DNA of 64,000 nt, from positions 1,054,001 through 1,118,000 of the forward strand of contig JBGAQH010000001.1 in NCBI GenBank assembly GCA_044220875.1. Reading direction: 5' to 3'. Positions 9,023 to 17,550 of the stretch are shown here, piece by piece. The notes under the pieces were generated by a model that worked only from the letters and a program-made list of their open reading frames with translations, did no database searches and was not told the origin of the DNA. Origin of the DNA: JAEUIT01 sp044220875. Lineage in GTDB: Bacteria; Planctomycetota; Phycisphaerae; Phycisphaerales; SM1A02. How positions within the stretch are numbered: position 1 is the stretch's first letter; each line of letters begins with the position of its first letter. Made by a program: the position numbers and the translations under genes.

Positions 9023-11581
9023 ATGATGGGGGACGCCCGACTCGAACGTGCCCGGTTGCTGCTCGGCCGTGCTTCGGCCGTGGCAACGGGCGAGCGCGAA
9101 TCGTTCGTGCGCCGCGAGGCGGGGGAGGACGGGGCGCTCGCCGCGATGGTGTTGGCGATGCTGAACGACTGCACCGGCGCGCTCGGCGCGGGCATGGGAC
9201 TCTCCTCCCTCCCGGAGGTGCCCGAGCGGGTCGGCGATTGGATCGGCCCGTACCGGATCCTCGAGACGATTGGGCAGGGGGGCTTCGGCGTCGTCTATAT
9301 GGCCGAGCGTCGCGAGCCGATGGTGCAGCGGGTGGCGCTGAAGGTGATCAAGCCGGGCATGGACAGCAGGGCGGTGATCGCGCGGTTCGAGCAGGAGCGC
9401 CAGGCGCTGGCGGTGATGGACCACCCGAACGTGGCCCGGGTCTTCGACGGCGGGATGACGCCGGCGGGCCGGCCCTACTTCGCGATGGAGTACGTGCGGG
9501 GCGAGGCGATCACCGTCTATTGCGACCGGCAGCGGCTTGGCATCCGAGCGCGACTGGAACTTTTCGCCCAGGTGTGCGACGCCGTTCAGCACGCCCACAT
9601 GAAGGGGATCATCCACCGCGACCTGAAGCCGTCCAACGTGCTGGTGGCCGTGCCCGACGGCGCCCCGGTTGCGAAGGTCATCGACTTCGGCGTGGCCAAG
9701 GCGATGAGTCCGGCGCTGTCCGGCTCGACCGTCTTCACCGAGTCGGGTCAGATGGTCGGCACGCCCGAGTACATGAGCCCCGAGCAGGCCGAGGGCGGAC
9801 GGGTCGACATCGACACGCGAAGCGACGTCTATTCGCTGGGCGTGATGCTCTACGAGCTGCTCACCGGCCTGCTGCCCTTCGACACGCGTGACCTCCGCAG
9901 CAAGGGCTACGCGGAGGTGCAGCGGGTCATCCGCGAGTCGGAGCCTCCGCGCCCGAGCACGCGTCTCCGTTCGGTCGACGAGGAGTCGGGGGCGCGGATC
10001 GCCAAGGCGCGGCAGGTGGGCCACGATCGGCTCTGGGGCGAGCTGAAGCGCGAGCTCGAGTGGATTCCGCTGAAGGCGATGCGGAAGGACCGGGCGAGGC
10101 GTTATGCGAGCGCCGAGGGACTCGCGTCGGACATTCGTCGGTATCTCGAGGGGAGGCCGCTCGAGGCGGCGCCGGAGTCGAGGGCGTATCTGGCGCGGAA
10201 GTTCCTGGCGAGGAACCGGGCGTCGGCGACGGCGACGGCACTCGTTGCCCTGGCGCTGGCCGCGGGGTTCGGGACGGCGCTGGTGCAGCGGAACGAGGCG
10301 CTGCGGCAGCGGCAGAACGCCGAGGACAACGCGCTACTCGAGTCGAAGGCCCGCAGGCGGGCGGAGACCATCGGGGAGTTCGTCACCTCCGCGCTGAAGT
10401 CGGGTGATCCGAACAGCGTCGGCGGCAGTCAGGCAACGACGATCCTCGACGCGATCGCGACGGCGGTGCGTGACATTGAGAGCGGTCGCTTCCACGACGA
10501 CCCGGAGACGGAGGCAGGGCTCAGGGCCACCATCGCGATGATCTTCCTGAACAATGGCCGCGCGTCGGAGGCGGAGCCGCTCGCCGAGCAGGCCTTGGCC
10601 GCGCGACAGCGGATCCACGAGGGCGACCATCCGGACATTGCGGCGAGCATGATCGACGTGGCCCACGTCTGGCACGCGCTCGGGCGCGTGTCGGAGGCGG
10701 AGCCGCTGGTGGAGAAGGCGCTGGCGATGAGCGAACGCCTCTTCCCGGGCGACCACGCGTTGGTGGCGACGGCCCTCAATGCGTTGGCGTTCGTGCGGGA
10801 GACGCTCGGCCGTTCCGCCGAGGCCGAGCTGCTTTTCGAGCGGTCCCTCCACATGCGCCGAACGCTCTTCGGCGGCGACCATCCGGAGGTTGCGCAGGGC
10901 CTCAACAACCTCGCGTCGGTGCGCGAGTCCCTTGGCCGGCTCGAAGAGGCGGAAGCGCTGTATTCGGAGGCGCTGGCGATGTGTCAGCGGCTTCATCCGG
11001 GCGACCATCCGGACGTTGCCCTGGCGAAGAACAACCTCGGTTACGCCCGCCTCCTGCTCGGGCGGCCGTCCGACGCCGAGCCCCTCTTCGCGCAGGCGCT
11101 GTCGATGCGGCAGCGGCTGTTCCGTGGCGATCATCCGGTCCTGGTCGAGAGTCTCGGTAACTTGGCGTCGGTGCGCGATGCGTTAGGTCGATCGACCGAT
11201 GCCGAGACCCTCTACGAGCAGGCGCTCGCGATGGCCCAGCGACTTGCGCGGGGCGATCACCCGGCGGTGGCCACCTGCATGAGCAACCTCGCGACGGCAA
11301 GACATTCCCTCGGGCGGTCGAGTGAGGCCGAGTCGATGTTCGTGGCTGCCCTCGAGATGCGCCGGCGGCTTGGGCAGGCGGACCATCCGGACGTGGCACG
11401 GGACCTGTTCAACCTCGCAACGGTGCGGAAGTCGATGGGCCGCGCCGCCGACGCCGAGCCGCTCTTTGCCGAAGCGCTGGCGATGGCAGGGCGCGTGCTG
11501 CCCGCGGATCACGCGGATCTCAGGGAGTACCGCGAATCCCTCGCCGCCTGCCGGGCCGCGACGGCGTCGCCGCCGAAGTGA
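9023..11581 (+). CDS. Membrane Ser/Thr protein kinase with C-terminal TPR array (copy 2)
   Basis: This 852-residue tandem paralogue of the upstream kinase has GQGGFG at 84-89, Lys107, an HRDLKPSN loop, DFG and a single transmembrane helix near 400. About nine TPRs follow. The N-terminal 75 residues differ from copy 1: they form a small helical segment, often seen ahead of planctomycete kinases, that contains RARLLLGRASAV. Stretches of the kinase and juxtamembrane code are identical at DNA level to copy 1, while the TPRs have diverged. This suggests that the catalytic part is kept uniform and the docking part specialises. ATG 9023 is followed directly by a second ATG; either could be used. Confidence 0.92.
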   Translation: MMGDARLERARLLLGRASAVATGERESFVRREAGEDGALAAMVLAMLNDCTGALGAGMGLSSLPEVPERVGDWIGPYRILETIGQGGFGVVYMAERREPMVQRVALKVIKPGMDSRAVIARFEQERQALAVMDHPNVARVFDGGMTPAGRPYFAMEYVRGEAITVYCDRQRLGIRARLELFAQVCDAVQHAHMKGIIHRDLKPSNVLVAVPDGAPVAKVIDFGVAKAMSPALSGSTVFTESGQMVGTPEYMSPEQAEGGRVDIDTRSDVYSLGVMLYELLTGLLPFDTRDLRSKGYAEVQRVIRESEPPRPSTRLRSVDEESGARIAKARQVGHDRLWGELKRELEWIPLKAMRKDRARRYASAEGLASDIRRYLEGRPLEAAPESRAYLARKFLARNRASATATALVALALAAGFGTALVQRNEALRQRQNAEDNALLESKARRRAETIGEFVTSALKSGDPNSVGGSQATTILDAIATAVRDIESGRFHDDPETEAGLRATIAMIFLNNGRASEAEPLAEQALAARQRIHEGDHPDIAASMIDVAHVWHALGRVSEAEPLVEKALAMSERLFPGDHALVATALNALAFVRETLGRSAEAELLFERSLHMRRTLFGGDHPEVAQGLNNLASVRESLGRLEEAEALYSEALAMCQRLHPGDHPDVALAKNNLGYARLLLGRPSDAEPLFAQALSMRQRLFRGDHPVLVESLGNLASVRDALGRSTDAETLYEQALAMAQRLARGDHPAVATCMSNLATARHSLGRSSEAESMFVAALEMRRRLGQADHPDVARDLFNLATVRKSMGRAADAEPLFAEALAMAGRVLPADHADLREYRESLAACRAATASPPK

Positions 11582-11596
11582 GCCGCAGGCCTTGGC

Positions 11597-12037
11597 TCAT
11601 CGGACGCCGGCGCTCACCCGGAACATGTGACCGTCGGGATGGCGCAGGTGAAACTCGCGGATGCCCCACGGCTTCGTCGTCGGCGGCATGGTGACGAGGA
11701 AGCCGGCGGCCAACGCCTTCGCGTGCGTCTCGTCGACCTCGGCGGGCGAGGTCATCCACCATGTCATCCAGACGCCGTCGGTGCGGTCATCGCCGGGGAA
11801 CTGCGGCATGATCGTGCCGCGCGAGCCCTGGCCGTCGCGGCAGAGGAAGATCTGGCCGTCACCGCTGATCACGCTGCCGAAGTGGGCCTCGCCGGCGCCG
11901 TTCCGGTCCGCACCGCCATCGATCATCCCGCCGTCGTTCCATGCAAATCCGCGGCGCCATCCGAGGCGCTCGAACCACGCGAAACTCTCGGGCACGTTGC
12001 TGACGTTCAGGATCGGCGTGACGGCGTGGACGGGCAT
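11597..12037 (-). CDS. VOC (glyoxalase/bleomycin-resistance) superfamily protein
   Basis: The 146-residue product has the single-domain VOC pattern: TPILNVSNVPESFAWFERLGW near the N-terminus, and FHLRHPDGHMFRVSAG at the C-terminus, where the PDGHxF motif normally supplies a metal ligand. Members bind a divalent metal and act as lyases, dioxygenases or antibiotic-binding proteins; the substrate cannot be told from sequence. ATG at 12037 is preferred because homology begins immediately after it, although the frame is open to 12070. It ends 15 nt from the stop of the preceding kinase on the other strand and starts 29 nt after the reductase stop, so it may be co-transcribed with that gene. Confidence 0.8.
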   Translation of the reverse strand: MPVHAVTPILNVSNVPESFAWFERLGWRRGFAWNDGGMIDGGADRNGAGEAHFGSVISGDGQIFLCRDGQGSRGTIMPQFPGDDRTDGVWMTWWMTSPAEVDETHAKALAAGFLVTMPPTTKPWGIREFHLRHPDGHMFRVSAGVR

Positions 12038-12066
12038 CGCCGCAGCGTAGCGGTCCGCGCGGACGG

Positions 12067-13083
12067 TCAATACACCTCAAGCATGCATCGGTGCGTGTTG
12101 CGGACGCGGCGCTTGATCTGCTCGGTCGTCCACTCCGCCGGGGCGACGCCGGCGAGTTCTTCGTGGACGGTCAGGTAGCCGTCGCCCAGGCCCTGCTTGG
12201 CGAGCATCTGGAAGAGGCCGACCTGCATGCCGGCCAGCCCGCAGACGTAGATGAGCGTCCGCGGCGAGGCGAGCAGCGGGCGGAAGGTGTCGTCGAGGCG
12301 TCGCTCGATGTACTGGTGGGCGTACTCGCCGCGGCCGCCGTCGGGGCGCTGCTCGCGGCTGATGACCGTGTGGTAGTGGAAGTTCGAGTGCTTCTTCGCC
12401 AGATCGCGGAAGAAGTCGTCGTAGAGGAGATCGGTCGTGTAGGGGGAACCCATCACGAGGTGAATCTGGCTCGTGCAACGCTTCCACGAGGCCCGGGCCG
12501 GCGAACCCTCGGGCGGACCCTGCAGGAGTTCCATCGCGAAGCCGCGGAAGGGGGCGATGCCCGTCCCCGTCGCCATGAAGAGGTAGTCGTGGGCGCTCGG
12601 ATCGGTCGGCAGCAGGAAGCGCTTGCCGTTGGGCCCCGAGACCTTCACCTGGTCGCCGACCCGGCGGTCGCAGAGGTAGTTGCTGCATACGCCGACGAAG
12701 AGCGAGTGATCGGTCGGATCGTCCTTGGGCGTCTGCGGCTCGCGCTCGGCGAGCACGCGCTTGGGGGTGGTGGCGATGACCTTGCCGTGGCCGTCCTCGC
12801 CCCAGGTCGGGCTGGCCAGCGAGTAGAGGCGAACCTTGTGCGGCTTGCCGAAGCTGTCCGTGCCCTCGGCGACCACCCCGAAGGACTGTCCGGCGCGGAA
12901 CGAGCCTTCGAGCGGCGTGCCGCTGACGTCGAGGTCGACGTGACGGACGAAGCTCGCCGACTTCCCCTTCATGCAGAGGCGGGTGCCGGCGATGGTCGCG
13001 GTCACCGGCGCGGTCGGCATGACCACGTGCATCTTGGCGTCGGGCAGGGTGAGGTCATGCGAGGCGGTGTCGGCTGCGGACAT
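12067..13083 (-). CDS. Plant-type ferredoxin--NADP(+) reductase family protein
   Basis: This 338-residue FAD enzyme moves electrons between NADPH and ferredoxin or flavodoxin. The FAD-binding barrel has RLYSLASPT (the R-x-Y-S-x-x-S motif) and a Cys-rich VCSNYLCD loop. The NADP-binding half has MATGTGIAPFRG and VCGLAGMQ. The protein ends in Tyr (EVY), as plant-type reductases do, where the terminal Tyr stacks on the flavin. ATG 13083 is chosen; the open frame extends 14 codons further without support. Photosynthesis is not implied, since such enzymes also serve biosynthetic redox in heterotrophs. Confidence 0.87.
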   Translation of the reverse strand: MSAADTASHDLTLPDAKMHVVMPTAPVTATIAGTRLCMKGKSASFVRHVDLDVSGTPLEGSFRAGQSFGVVAEGTDSFGKPHKVRLYSLASPTWGEDGHGKVIATTPKRVLAEREPQTPKDDPTDHSLFVGVCSNYLCDRRVGDQVKVSGPNGKRFLLPTDPSAHDYLFMATGTGIAPFRGFAMELLQGPPEGSPARASWKRCTSQIHLVMGSPYTTDLLYDDFFRDLAKKHSNFHYHTVISREQRPDGGRGEYAHQYIERRLDDTFRPLLASPRTLIYVCGLAGMQVGLFQMLAKQGLGDGYLTVHEELAGVAPAEWTTEQIKRRVRNTHRCMLEVY

Positions 13084-13143
13084 GGCCGAGCCAGTGTAAA
13101 CCACGCCCGAGCCCGCGACCCCCAACGGGCCGGCCCCAAGCCA

Positions 13144-13178
13144 GCAGCCCGGAACCTCCAGAGGAGGCGCCGGGCTGC
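13144..13178 (-). terminator. Stem-loop downstream of the fibro-slime gene
   Basis: The arms GCAGCCCGG and CCGGGCTGC pair, with an inner CCTCC/GGAGG helix around a 3-nt loop. It lies about 45 nt after the fibro-slime stop and before the reductase gene. There is no T tract on the minus strand, so it may stall polymerase or protect the RNA end rather than act as a classic intrinsic terminator. Confidence 0.5.
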
Positions 13179-13221
13179 AGGGGGGTCATCGGCGTGCGGG
13201 GCCGTTCAGCCCTCGTCCGAA

Positions 13222-14142
13222 TCAGTCAAAGGCCTGACTGACGTTGGGAAGCTCGACCGTCTGCAGCTTCAGGTTGGTGGTCACCTTGAAGTTCGACTGC
13301 GTCCGGTGACGCTCGGCGAAGAAGAAGTCGAGCTTGTAGTTGTTGCCGTCGGTCAGACCAAGCCGGTTCAGGTCGATCTGCTGCTCGACGGCGCTGTGGA
13401 TGCCGCCGATGTCGATGACCAGCTTGCCGTCGATGAACACCCAGACGTCGTCGTCACCGCGGAAGGCGAAAATCTGGTTCTCGGCGGTCTTGTACTGGAA
13501 CTCCGTGTGGAGCTCGAAGGTGAAGTGGAAGTTGCGGTCGGGCGAGCCGCCGGGGTTTCCGAAGAGCTCATGCTCGATCGGGAAGAATCCGCCCAGGGCC
13601 TTGTAGACCGGGTCGACCTGGCTGTCGAAGACGTACGTGCCGTTGGTCTGCTTGACCAGGGTAATGTCGAGCGGCTTCGAGAGGTTCTTGCCGAGGACGT
13701 CATTGAACCAGGAGTAGAAGGTCTCCGAGCTCGTGATGCCGCCCGTCGAGACGGCGCTGTCCCACGTGCCGGCCTTGTCGCCGAGGCTCGCCTTGTACTG
13801 GTTGAAGCAGATCGGCTTGCCGGCCGAGGTGGACCACTGCTTGGTGACCATCTTGCCGCCGCCCTTGAACACCGGCTTGCCGTCGGAGCCCAGATTGGTC
13901 TCGATGTTGTTGCAGTAGTGGCCGAAGCCGCGGCTGGGGGTCACCTCAAAGTCGGGGTGGCCGCCCGGGGCGGTCTTCTCCTTGAAGTCACGGACGATGC
14001 CGGTGAGGACGAGGGTCGCCGGCGAGTCGGCGGCCGCCGCAGCACGCGGCGCGGCGGACGAGTTGTTCGGGAGCAGGAACATGGAACCCGCCGCAAGCGA
14101 GGCGAGTGCCATCGAGGAAACGAGTCGGCTGCGGCAGTCCAT
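13222..14142 (-). CDS. Exported fibro-slime domain protein
   Basis: This 306-residue protein has a signal peptide (RSRLVSSMALASLAAGSMF, cleavage near SAA). The mature part is a fibro-slime/PA14-like domain: LTGIVRDFKEK, GHPDFEV, the disulphide-rich middle, and FAFRGDDDVWVFIDGKLVID, which is the diagnostic motif. It ends with LDFFFAERH. Fibro-slime domains occur in surface and spore-coat-like proteins and probably bind carbohydrate or self-assemble. ATG 14142 has a strong ribosome site (AAGGAG, 7 nt upstream), which decides the start although the frame stays open further upstream. No sorting tail is visible after the domain. Confidence 0.85.
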   Translation of the reverse strand: MDCRSRLVSSMALASLAAGSMFLLPNNSSAAPRAAAAADSPATLVLTGIVRDFKEKTAPGGHPDFEVTPSRGFGHYCNNIETNLGSDGKPVFKGGGKMVTKQWSTSAGKPICFNQYKASLGDKAGTWDSAVSTGGITSSETFYSWFNDVLGKNLSKPLDITLVKQTNGTYVFDSQVDPVYKALGGFFPIEHELFGNPGGSPDRNFHFTFELHTEFQYKTAENQIFAFRGDDDVWVFIDGKLVIDIGGIHSAVEQQIDLNRLGLTDGNNYKLDFFFAERHRTQSNFKVTTNLKLQTVELPNVSQAFD

Positions 14143-14546
14143 GAGAAACTCCTTGCCCTTCCGGGCGCTGTCCCATTCACCCTGTGTCACGCCGCCCCAT
14201 CGCGGGGCGCACCGTGCCATCCATTCGGGTTGTGAGCCTGACTTCAATCCGATGCTCTCCAACGCTACGATTCGGCGGTCGGTGGCAAAGCGAAAGATGC
14301 GCGATCGGGGCGGTCGCCCGTGAAGCTGTTCCGTCTGTAGCAACAGGCGAACTGGTCTGCGACGTGGGCGGGGGCTTGGGGTTCTGGGCAACGCTCCGCT
14401 CGCGATCGGACGACGCGAAACGCACCGCCGCAAAGTGCAGCGATTCGCATCCAAGCGCCGATCGTTGTACACCCTTCATGTTGGGCTCCGTGTTGGGCTC
14501 CAGGGGCTCGGCGCGAAGCACACAGCCTTCACCAGCAGGACATCGC
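14143..14546. other. 404-nt divergent intergenic region, fibro-slime / murA
   Basis: No convincing gene is seen. Open frames crossing it lack homology and ribosome sites. It contains a direct repeat of GTTGGGCTCC (about 14487-14506), just upstream of murA, and must hold promoters for both divergent genes, but no clear -35/-10 pair could be assigned. Confidence 0.5.
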
Positions 14547-15890
14547 ATGGACTTCTTCCGGATTCAGGGCGGGCGTCGGCTCGCGGGTCGCGTCGCCATC
14601 GAGGGTTCCAAGAACGCGGCCCTGCCGCTCATGGCGGCGTCCCTCCTGACCGACCAGCCGGTCACCCTCCGGAACGTCCCGGCGCTCTCGGACATCACGA
14701 ACATGGCCCGGCTCCTCAAGGAGCTCGGCGTCGACTCCTCGGGTGACCACGGCACCGTCCGGCTGACCAGCATGGACGAGAATCAGGTGCACGCCCGATA
14801 CGACATCGTCCGGACGATGCGGGCCTCGATCTGCGTCCTCGGGCCGATGCTCGCCCGCCGCAAGCGAGCGGTCATCGCCATGCCCGGCGGCTGCGCCTTC
14901 GGCTCGCGCCCGGTCGACCTCCACCTCCGCGGCATGCAGGCCCTCGGCGCCAAGGTCGAGCTGAACGGCGGCGACATCGTCGTCAGTGCCCAGCGGCTCA
15001 AGGGCAACACGATCTTCCTCGGCGGCCCCTTCGGATCGACCGTCCTCGGCACCGCGAACGTGATGAGTGCCGCGACCCTCGCCAAGGGCCGGACGGTGAT
15101 CGAGTGTGCAGCCTGCGAGCCGGAGATCGTCGACCTCGCCAACCTTCTCAACGCGATGGGGGCGAAGATCCGCGGGGCCGGTTCGCCGCGGCTCATCATC
15201 GACGGCGTCGAGGAACTCGGCGGGGCTGACCACATGGTCATGCCCGACCGCATCGTGGCCGGCACCTACGCGGTCGCCGCGGCGATCACGAACGGCGACG
15301 TCATCCTCGACCAGTTCCCCTACGACAGCCTGCTTGCTGCGATCGACCGCCTCAACGAGATCGGCGTCCATGTCGAGCGACTCGATGCGGGCGAGGACCT
15401 CACCGAGGGCATGACCTGCTGCTCGGTGCGGGTGACGAGCGAGCGGCAACTGAAGCCGACGACGATCACGACCCAGCCGCACCCCGGCTTCCCGACCGAT
15501 CTCCAGGCTCAGTTCATGACGCTCCTGTGCCTCGCCCAGGGCAACTCGATCATCACCGAGAAGATCTACCCCGAGCGCTTCATGCACGTCGCCGAGCTCA
15601 GCCGCATGGGCGCGAAGCTCTACCGCCAGGGCCCGACGGTCATGGTCATCGGCGGCACGCCGCTTCGCGGTGCGCCGGTCATGGCGAGCGACCTCCGAGC
15701 CAGCGCGTCGATGGTCCTCGCCGGCCTCGCCGCCGAAGGCGAGACGATCGTGAGCCGCATCTACCACCTCGACCGCGGCTACACCAAGATGGAAGAGACG
15801 CTCAACCTGCTCGGCGCGAACATCGAACGATTCCGCCCCGAAGCCGACGAGGCGAAGCGGATCGCGGAGGCGATGGCTGGGGCGGAGTGA
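14547..15890 (+). CDS. murA: UDP-N-acetylglucosamine 1-carboxyvinyltransferase
   Basis: MurA transfers enolpyruvate from PEP to UDP-GlcNAc, the first committed step of peptidoglycan synthesis, in the cytoplasm. The 447-residue product begins FRIQGGRRLAGRVAIEGSKN, with the conserved substrate-binding Lys-Asn pair. The catalytic Cys is at 116 in PGGCAFGSRPVDLH, and FPTDLQAQFM and DRGYTKMEETL are also intact. Keeping Cys, not Asp, at 116 predicts fosfomycin sensitivity of the enzyme itself. ATG 14547 begins the homology. The last 52 bp including the stop are repeated exactly at 18127-18178, making this the anchor of the accessory region that follows. An intact murA and alr argue that this planctomycete makes peptidoglycan. 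Confidence 0.96.
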   Translation: MDFFRIQGGRRLAGRVAIEGSKNAALPLMAASLLTDQPVTLRNVPALSDITNMARLLKELGVDSSGDHGTVRLTSMDENQVHARYDIVRTMRASICVLGPMLARRKRAVIAMPGGCAFGSRPVDLHLRGMQALGAKVELNGGDIVVSAQRLKGNTIFLGGPFGSTVLGTANVMSAATLAKGRTVIECAACEPEIVDLANLLNAMGAKIRGAGSPRLIIDGVEELGGADHMVMPDRIVAGTYAVAAAITNGDVILDQFPYDSLLAAIDRLNEIGVHVERLDAGEDLTEGMTCCSVRVTSERQLKPTTITTQPHPGFPTDLQAQFMTLLCLAQGNSIITEKIYPERFMHVAELSRMGAKLYRQGPTVMVIGGTPLRGAPVMASDLRASASMVLAGLAAEGETIVSRIYHLDRGYTKMEETLNLLGANIERFRPEADEAKRIAEAMAGAE

Positions 15891-15891
15891 G
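15840..15891 (+). repeat. 52-bp direct repeat, copy 1 (murA 3' end)
   Basis: The last 51 coding bases of murA including its stop, plus one base, are identical to 18127-18178. Together the two copies bracket the four-gene exported-protein chain. The block begins with GAAGCCGACGA, which also occurs inside murA at 15452. Confidence 0.9.
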
Positions 15892-15917
15892 TTGCTGGGG
15901 CGTGGTGACGACGGATT

Positions 15918-15960
15918 CACCACAGAGGACACAGAGAGCACAGAGGGGGCACAGAGAAAC
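15918..15960 (+). repeat. CACAGAG-type short tandem repeat
   Basis: A run of four irregular CACAGAG units separated by 2-5 bases lies just after murA. The same degenerate array recurs at 18187-18225 and, in both orientations, at 44885-45050. It is non-coding here; similar dispersed arrays are familiar from many bacterial genomes but have no agreed function. Confidence 0.8.
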
Positions 15961-16045
15961 GGGAGGGGTGTGCGCGCCTGTGCTGCTGTGACGGATGACC
16001 GGTGTGCCAGATGTGACGGCGTTGATCGTCCGTTGCTCTCTCCCG

Positions 16046-16090
16046 ACGCGCAGCGGCGGGGGAGATGTCAGCGGAGCTGACAGAGGGGGC
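16046..16090 (+). repeat. REP-like palindromic repeat, copy 1
   Basis: A 45-bp unit is centred on the hairpin TGTCAGC-GGA-GCTGACA (16066-16082), embedded in a GGGGGAGA...GAGGGGGC context. It matches 18382-18426 with a single change in the loop (GGA versus GCA). It sits in the 3' region of the chain of overlapping genes and may end or stabilise its transcript. Confidence 0.75.
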
Positions 16091-16148
16091 CGCCCGGCTC
16101 CCGTGCTCGTCACGGATAGCCTCGGTCCAACGCCTCCGAAGAACGTGC

Positions 16149-16727
16149 TCATCCCATCCTTCGTCGCTTTCGCCCGATCGACTGCGCCGCCGCGAGGCCC
16201 AGGACGAGTCCAACACCTGGCGCGGGTATGGGGTTGCCGACGTAGATGTTGTCGATGAGGCCGACGCCGGGTCCAACCGGCTCGAACACGACGCGATCGA
16301 ACCCGCTAGTGGAGAGGAGCCCGCGGAACACCCCCGAGCTGACGTTGAGCGCGCCCGACGAATACAGCAGCTCTCCCTGATAGTAGAGCGAGGCCTTGTA
16401 GACGCTGATCGGGTTCAGACCAACGCCATACTGGATCGTCGCGAAGTCGATCGTGATCTTGTTTCCACCGGGGAAAGTCGGAAATGCTCCCCAACCATCG
16501 CCTATCCCCGTCGTACCCGCTGCGGTGCTGCCCGCAAGGAAGTTGGCGCCGAGGAACGAGTACTGGTCGCTGATGATTCCTGACTGCCCGATGAAGTCGA
16601 TCTTCGCGTCGCCGCCCCCGAGGGCGGACGACCAGGTTGTGTAGCTGTTGATGATCACGACATCCGCGTGTGCGATGGCGGCAGCGAGCCCTACGGAGGC
16701 GCTCGCCACCAGAACAGTTGCTCTCAT
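16149..16727 (-). CDS. Exported PAPG-tail (PEP-CTERM variant) protein, copy 2
   Basis: The 192-residue product has a signal peptide (RATVLVASASVGLAAAIAHA). A beta-rich domain follows, with INSYTTWSSALGGGDAKIDF and YGVGLNPISVYKASLYYQG. The C-terminal sorting tail reads PIPAPGVGLVLGLAAAQ then RKRRR, that is, a PAPG motif, a short hydrophobic helix and a basic end. Such tails direct proteins to exosortase-like processing and surface anchoring; the sorting enzyme is not in this window. ATG 16727 is preceded by a GGAGG-type site and overlaps the previous stop as ATGA. It is clearly paralogous to the protein encoded at 16954-17550. The domain's function is unknown. Confidence 0.8.
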   Translation of the reverse strand: MRATVLVASASVGLAAAIAHADVVIINSYTTWSSALGGGDAKIDFIGQSGIISDQYSFLGANFLAGSTAAGTTGIGDGWGAFPTFPGGNKITIDFATIQYGVGLNPISVYKASLYYQGELLYSSGALNVSSGVFRGLLSTSGFDRVVFEPVGPGVGLIDNIYVGNPIPAPGVGLVLGLAAAQSIGRKRRRMG

Positions 16728-16957
16728 GCTTCTCCCTCCACCAGGGTCCACAGAACGTACGTCGCCGCCTCCGCCTGCTCTTCGCTTGCCGACGACATCC
16801 ACGCGAAGAACTCTTCCGCAAAGCTGAATCCGAGCGCCTGCACGGCGTCCACGACCGAGAGCGGCGCTGCCGACTCGAGCCGCTCGGCGGAACTCGCTGA
16901 TTCGCCTGCGAACGGGTCGACGGGCGGCTCCTCGCACAGATTCAGCGCGTGCGTCAA
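16724..16957 (-). CDS. Truncated copy of the small secreted protein, possible TTG start
   Basis: A 77-codon frame matches the C-terminal two thirds of the protein at 17547-17906, beginning at NLCEEPPVDPFAGE and ending YVLWTLVEGEA. It lacks a signal peptide. No stop interrupts it, and a TTG (16957-16955) overlaps the preceding stop as TTGA in the correct frame, so it could be translated by coupling. It overlaps the next start as ATGA. It may be a decaying by-product of the tandem duplication kept only to carry ribosomes to the downstream gene, or a cytoplasmic variant; the sequence cannot decide. Confidence 0.5.
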   Translation of the reverse strand: MTHALNLCEEPPVDPFAGESASSAERLESAAPLSVVDAVQALGFSFAEEFFAWMSSASEEQAEAATYVLWTLVEGEA

Positions 16958-17550
16958 CGTTGCTCCACGCTCCAGCCAGCCCGCCGGCGGCCACGTTCGG
17001 CCAGCACCACCGACGCGCATCCGAGGATGAACCCAACACCTGGCGCGGGGATGGGGTTGCCGATGTAGATGTTGTCGATCGAGCCTGCGGTAGCCGGAAT
17101 TGCCTCGAAAACCACTCGATTGAAGGGCTGGCTCGACAGAAGACCTCGGAACACGCCGCCAGATTGGCTCAATTGGCCAGAGCTGAACACCAGGTCGCCG
17201 TCCAGGAAGAGGGATGCCTTGAACAGGCTGTTTGGATTGAGCCCCACGCCGTACTGGAGTGAATCGAAGTCGAGGGTGATCTTGTTCCCGCTCGGAAAGG
17301 TTGTCGCGGCTGCCCAACCATCGCCGACGCCTGTGAACGCCGCAAATGCTGAGCCCGGCAAGAAGTGAGCCCCGAGGCTCGCGTACTGATCCGTCAAGAA
17401 CCCCGACTGACCAATGAAGTCGATCTTCGCGTCGCCGCCCCCGAGGGCAGCCGACCAATCTGTATAGCTGTTGAGAATCACGACGTCTGCACGAGTAGCG
17501 GATGCAGAGAGACTCACCGCCACGCATGCAGCAGATATTTGGGCTTTCAT
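16954..17550 (-). CDS. Exported PAPG-tail (PEP-CTERM variant) protein, copy 1
   Basis: The 198-residue paralogue of the downstream gene starts with signal peptide KAQISAACVAVSLSASATRA. It carries the same domain (LNSYTDWSAALGGGDAKIDF, YGVGLNPNSLFKASLFLDG) and ends PIPAPGVGFILGCASVVL, then RGRRR, with nine further residues. The extra C-terminal residues look like read-on into the duplication junction. ATG 17550 overlaps the preceding stop as ATGA, which favours it over an upstream in-frame Met. Predicted to be exported and sorted to the cell surface; no biochemical function is recognised. Confidence 0.8.
   Translation of the reverse strand: MKAQISAACVAVSLSASATRADVVILNSYTDWSAALGGGDAKIDFIGQSGFLTDQYASLGAHFLPGSAFAAFTGVGDGWAAATTFPSGNKITLDFDSLQYGVGLNPNSLFKASLFLDGDLVFSSGQLSQSGGVFRGLLSSQPFNRVVFEAIPATAGSIDNIYIGNPIPAPGVGFILGCASVVLAERGRRRAGWSVEQR

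Noticed and set aside
12091..14235. A 714-codon plus-strand frame opposite the reductase and fibro-slime genes
   Set aside because: It is a shadow frame; both minus-strand genes have signature motifs and the fibro-slime gene has a strong ribosome site.
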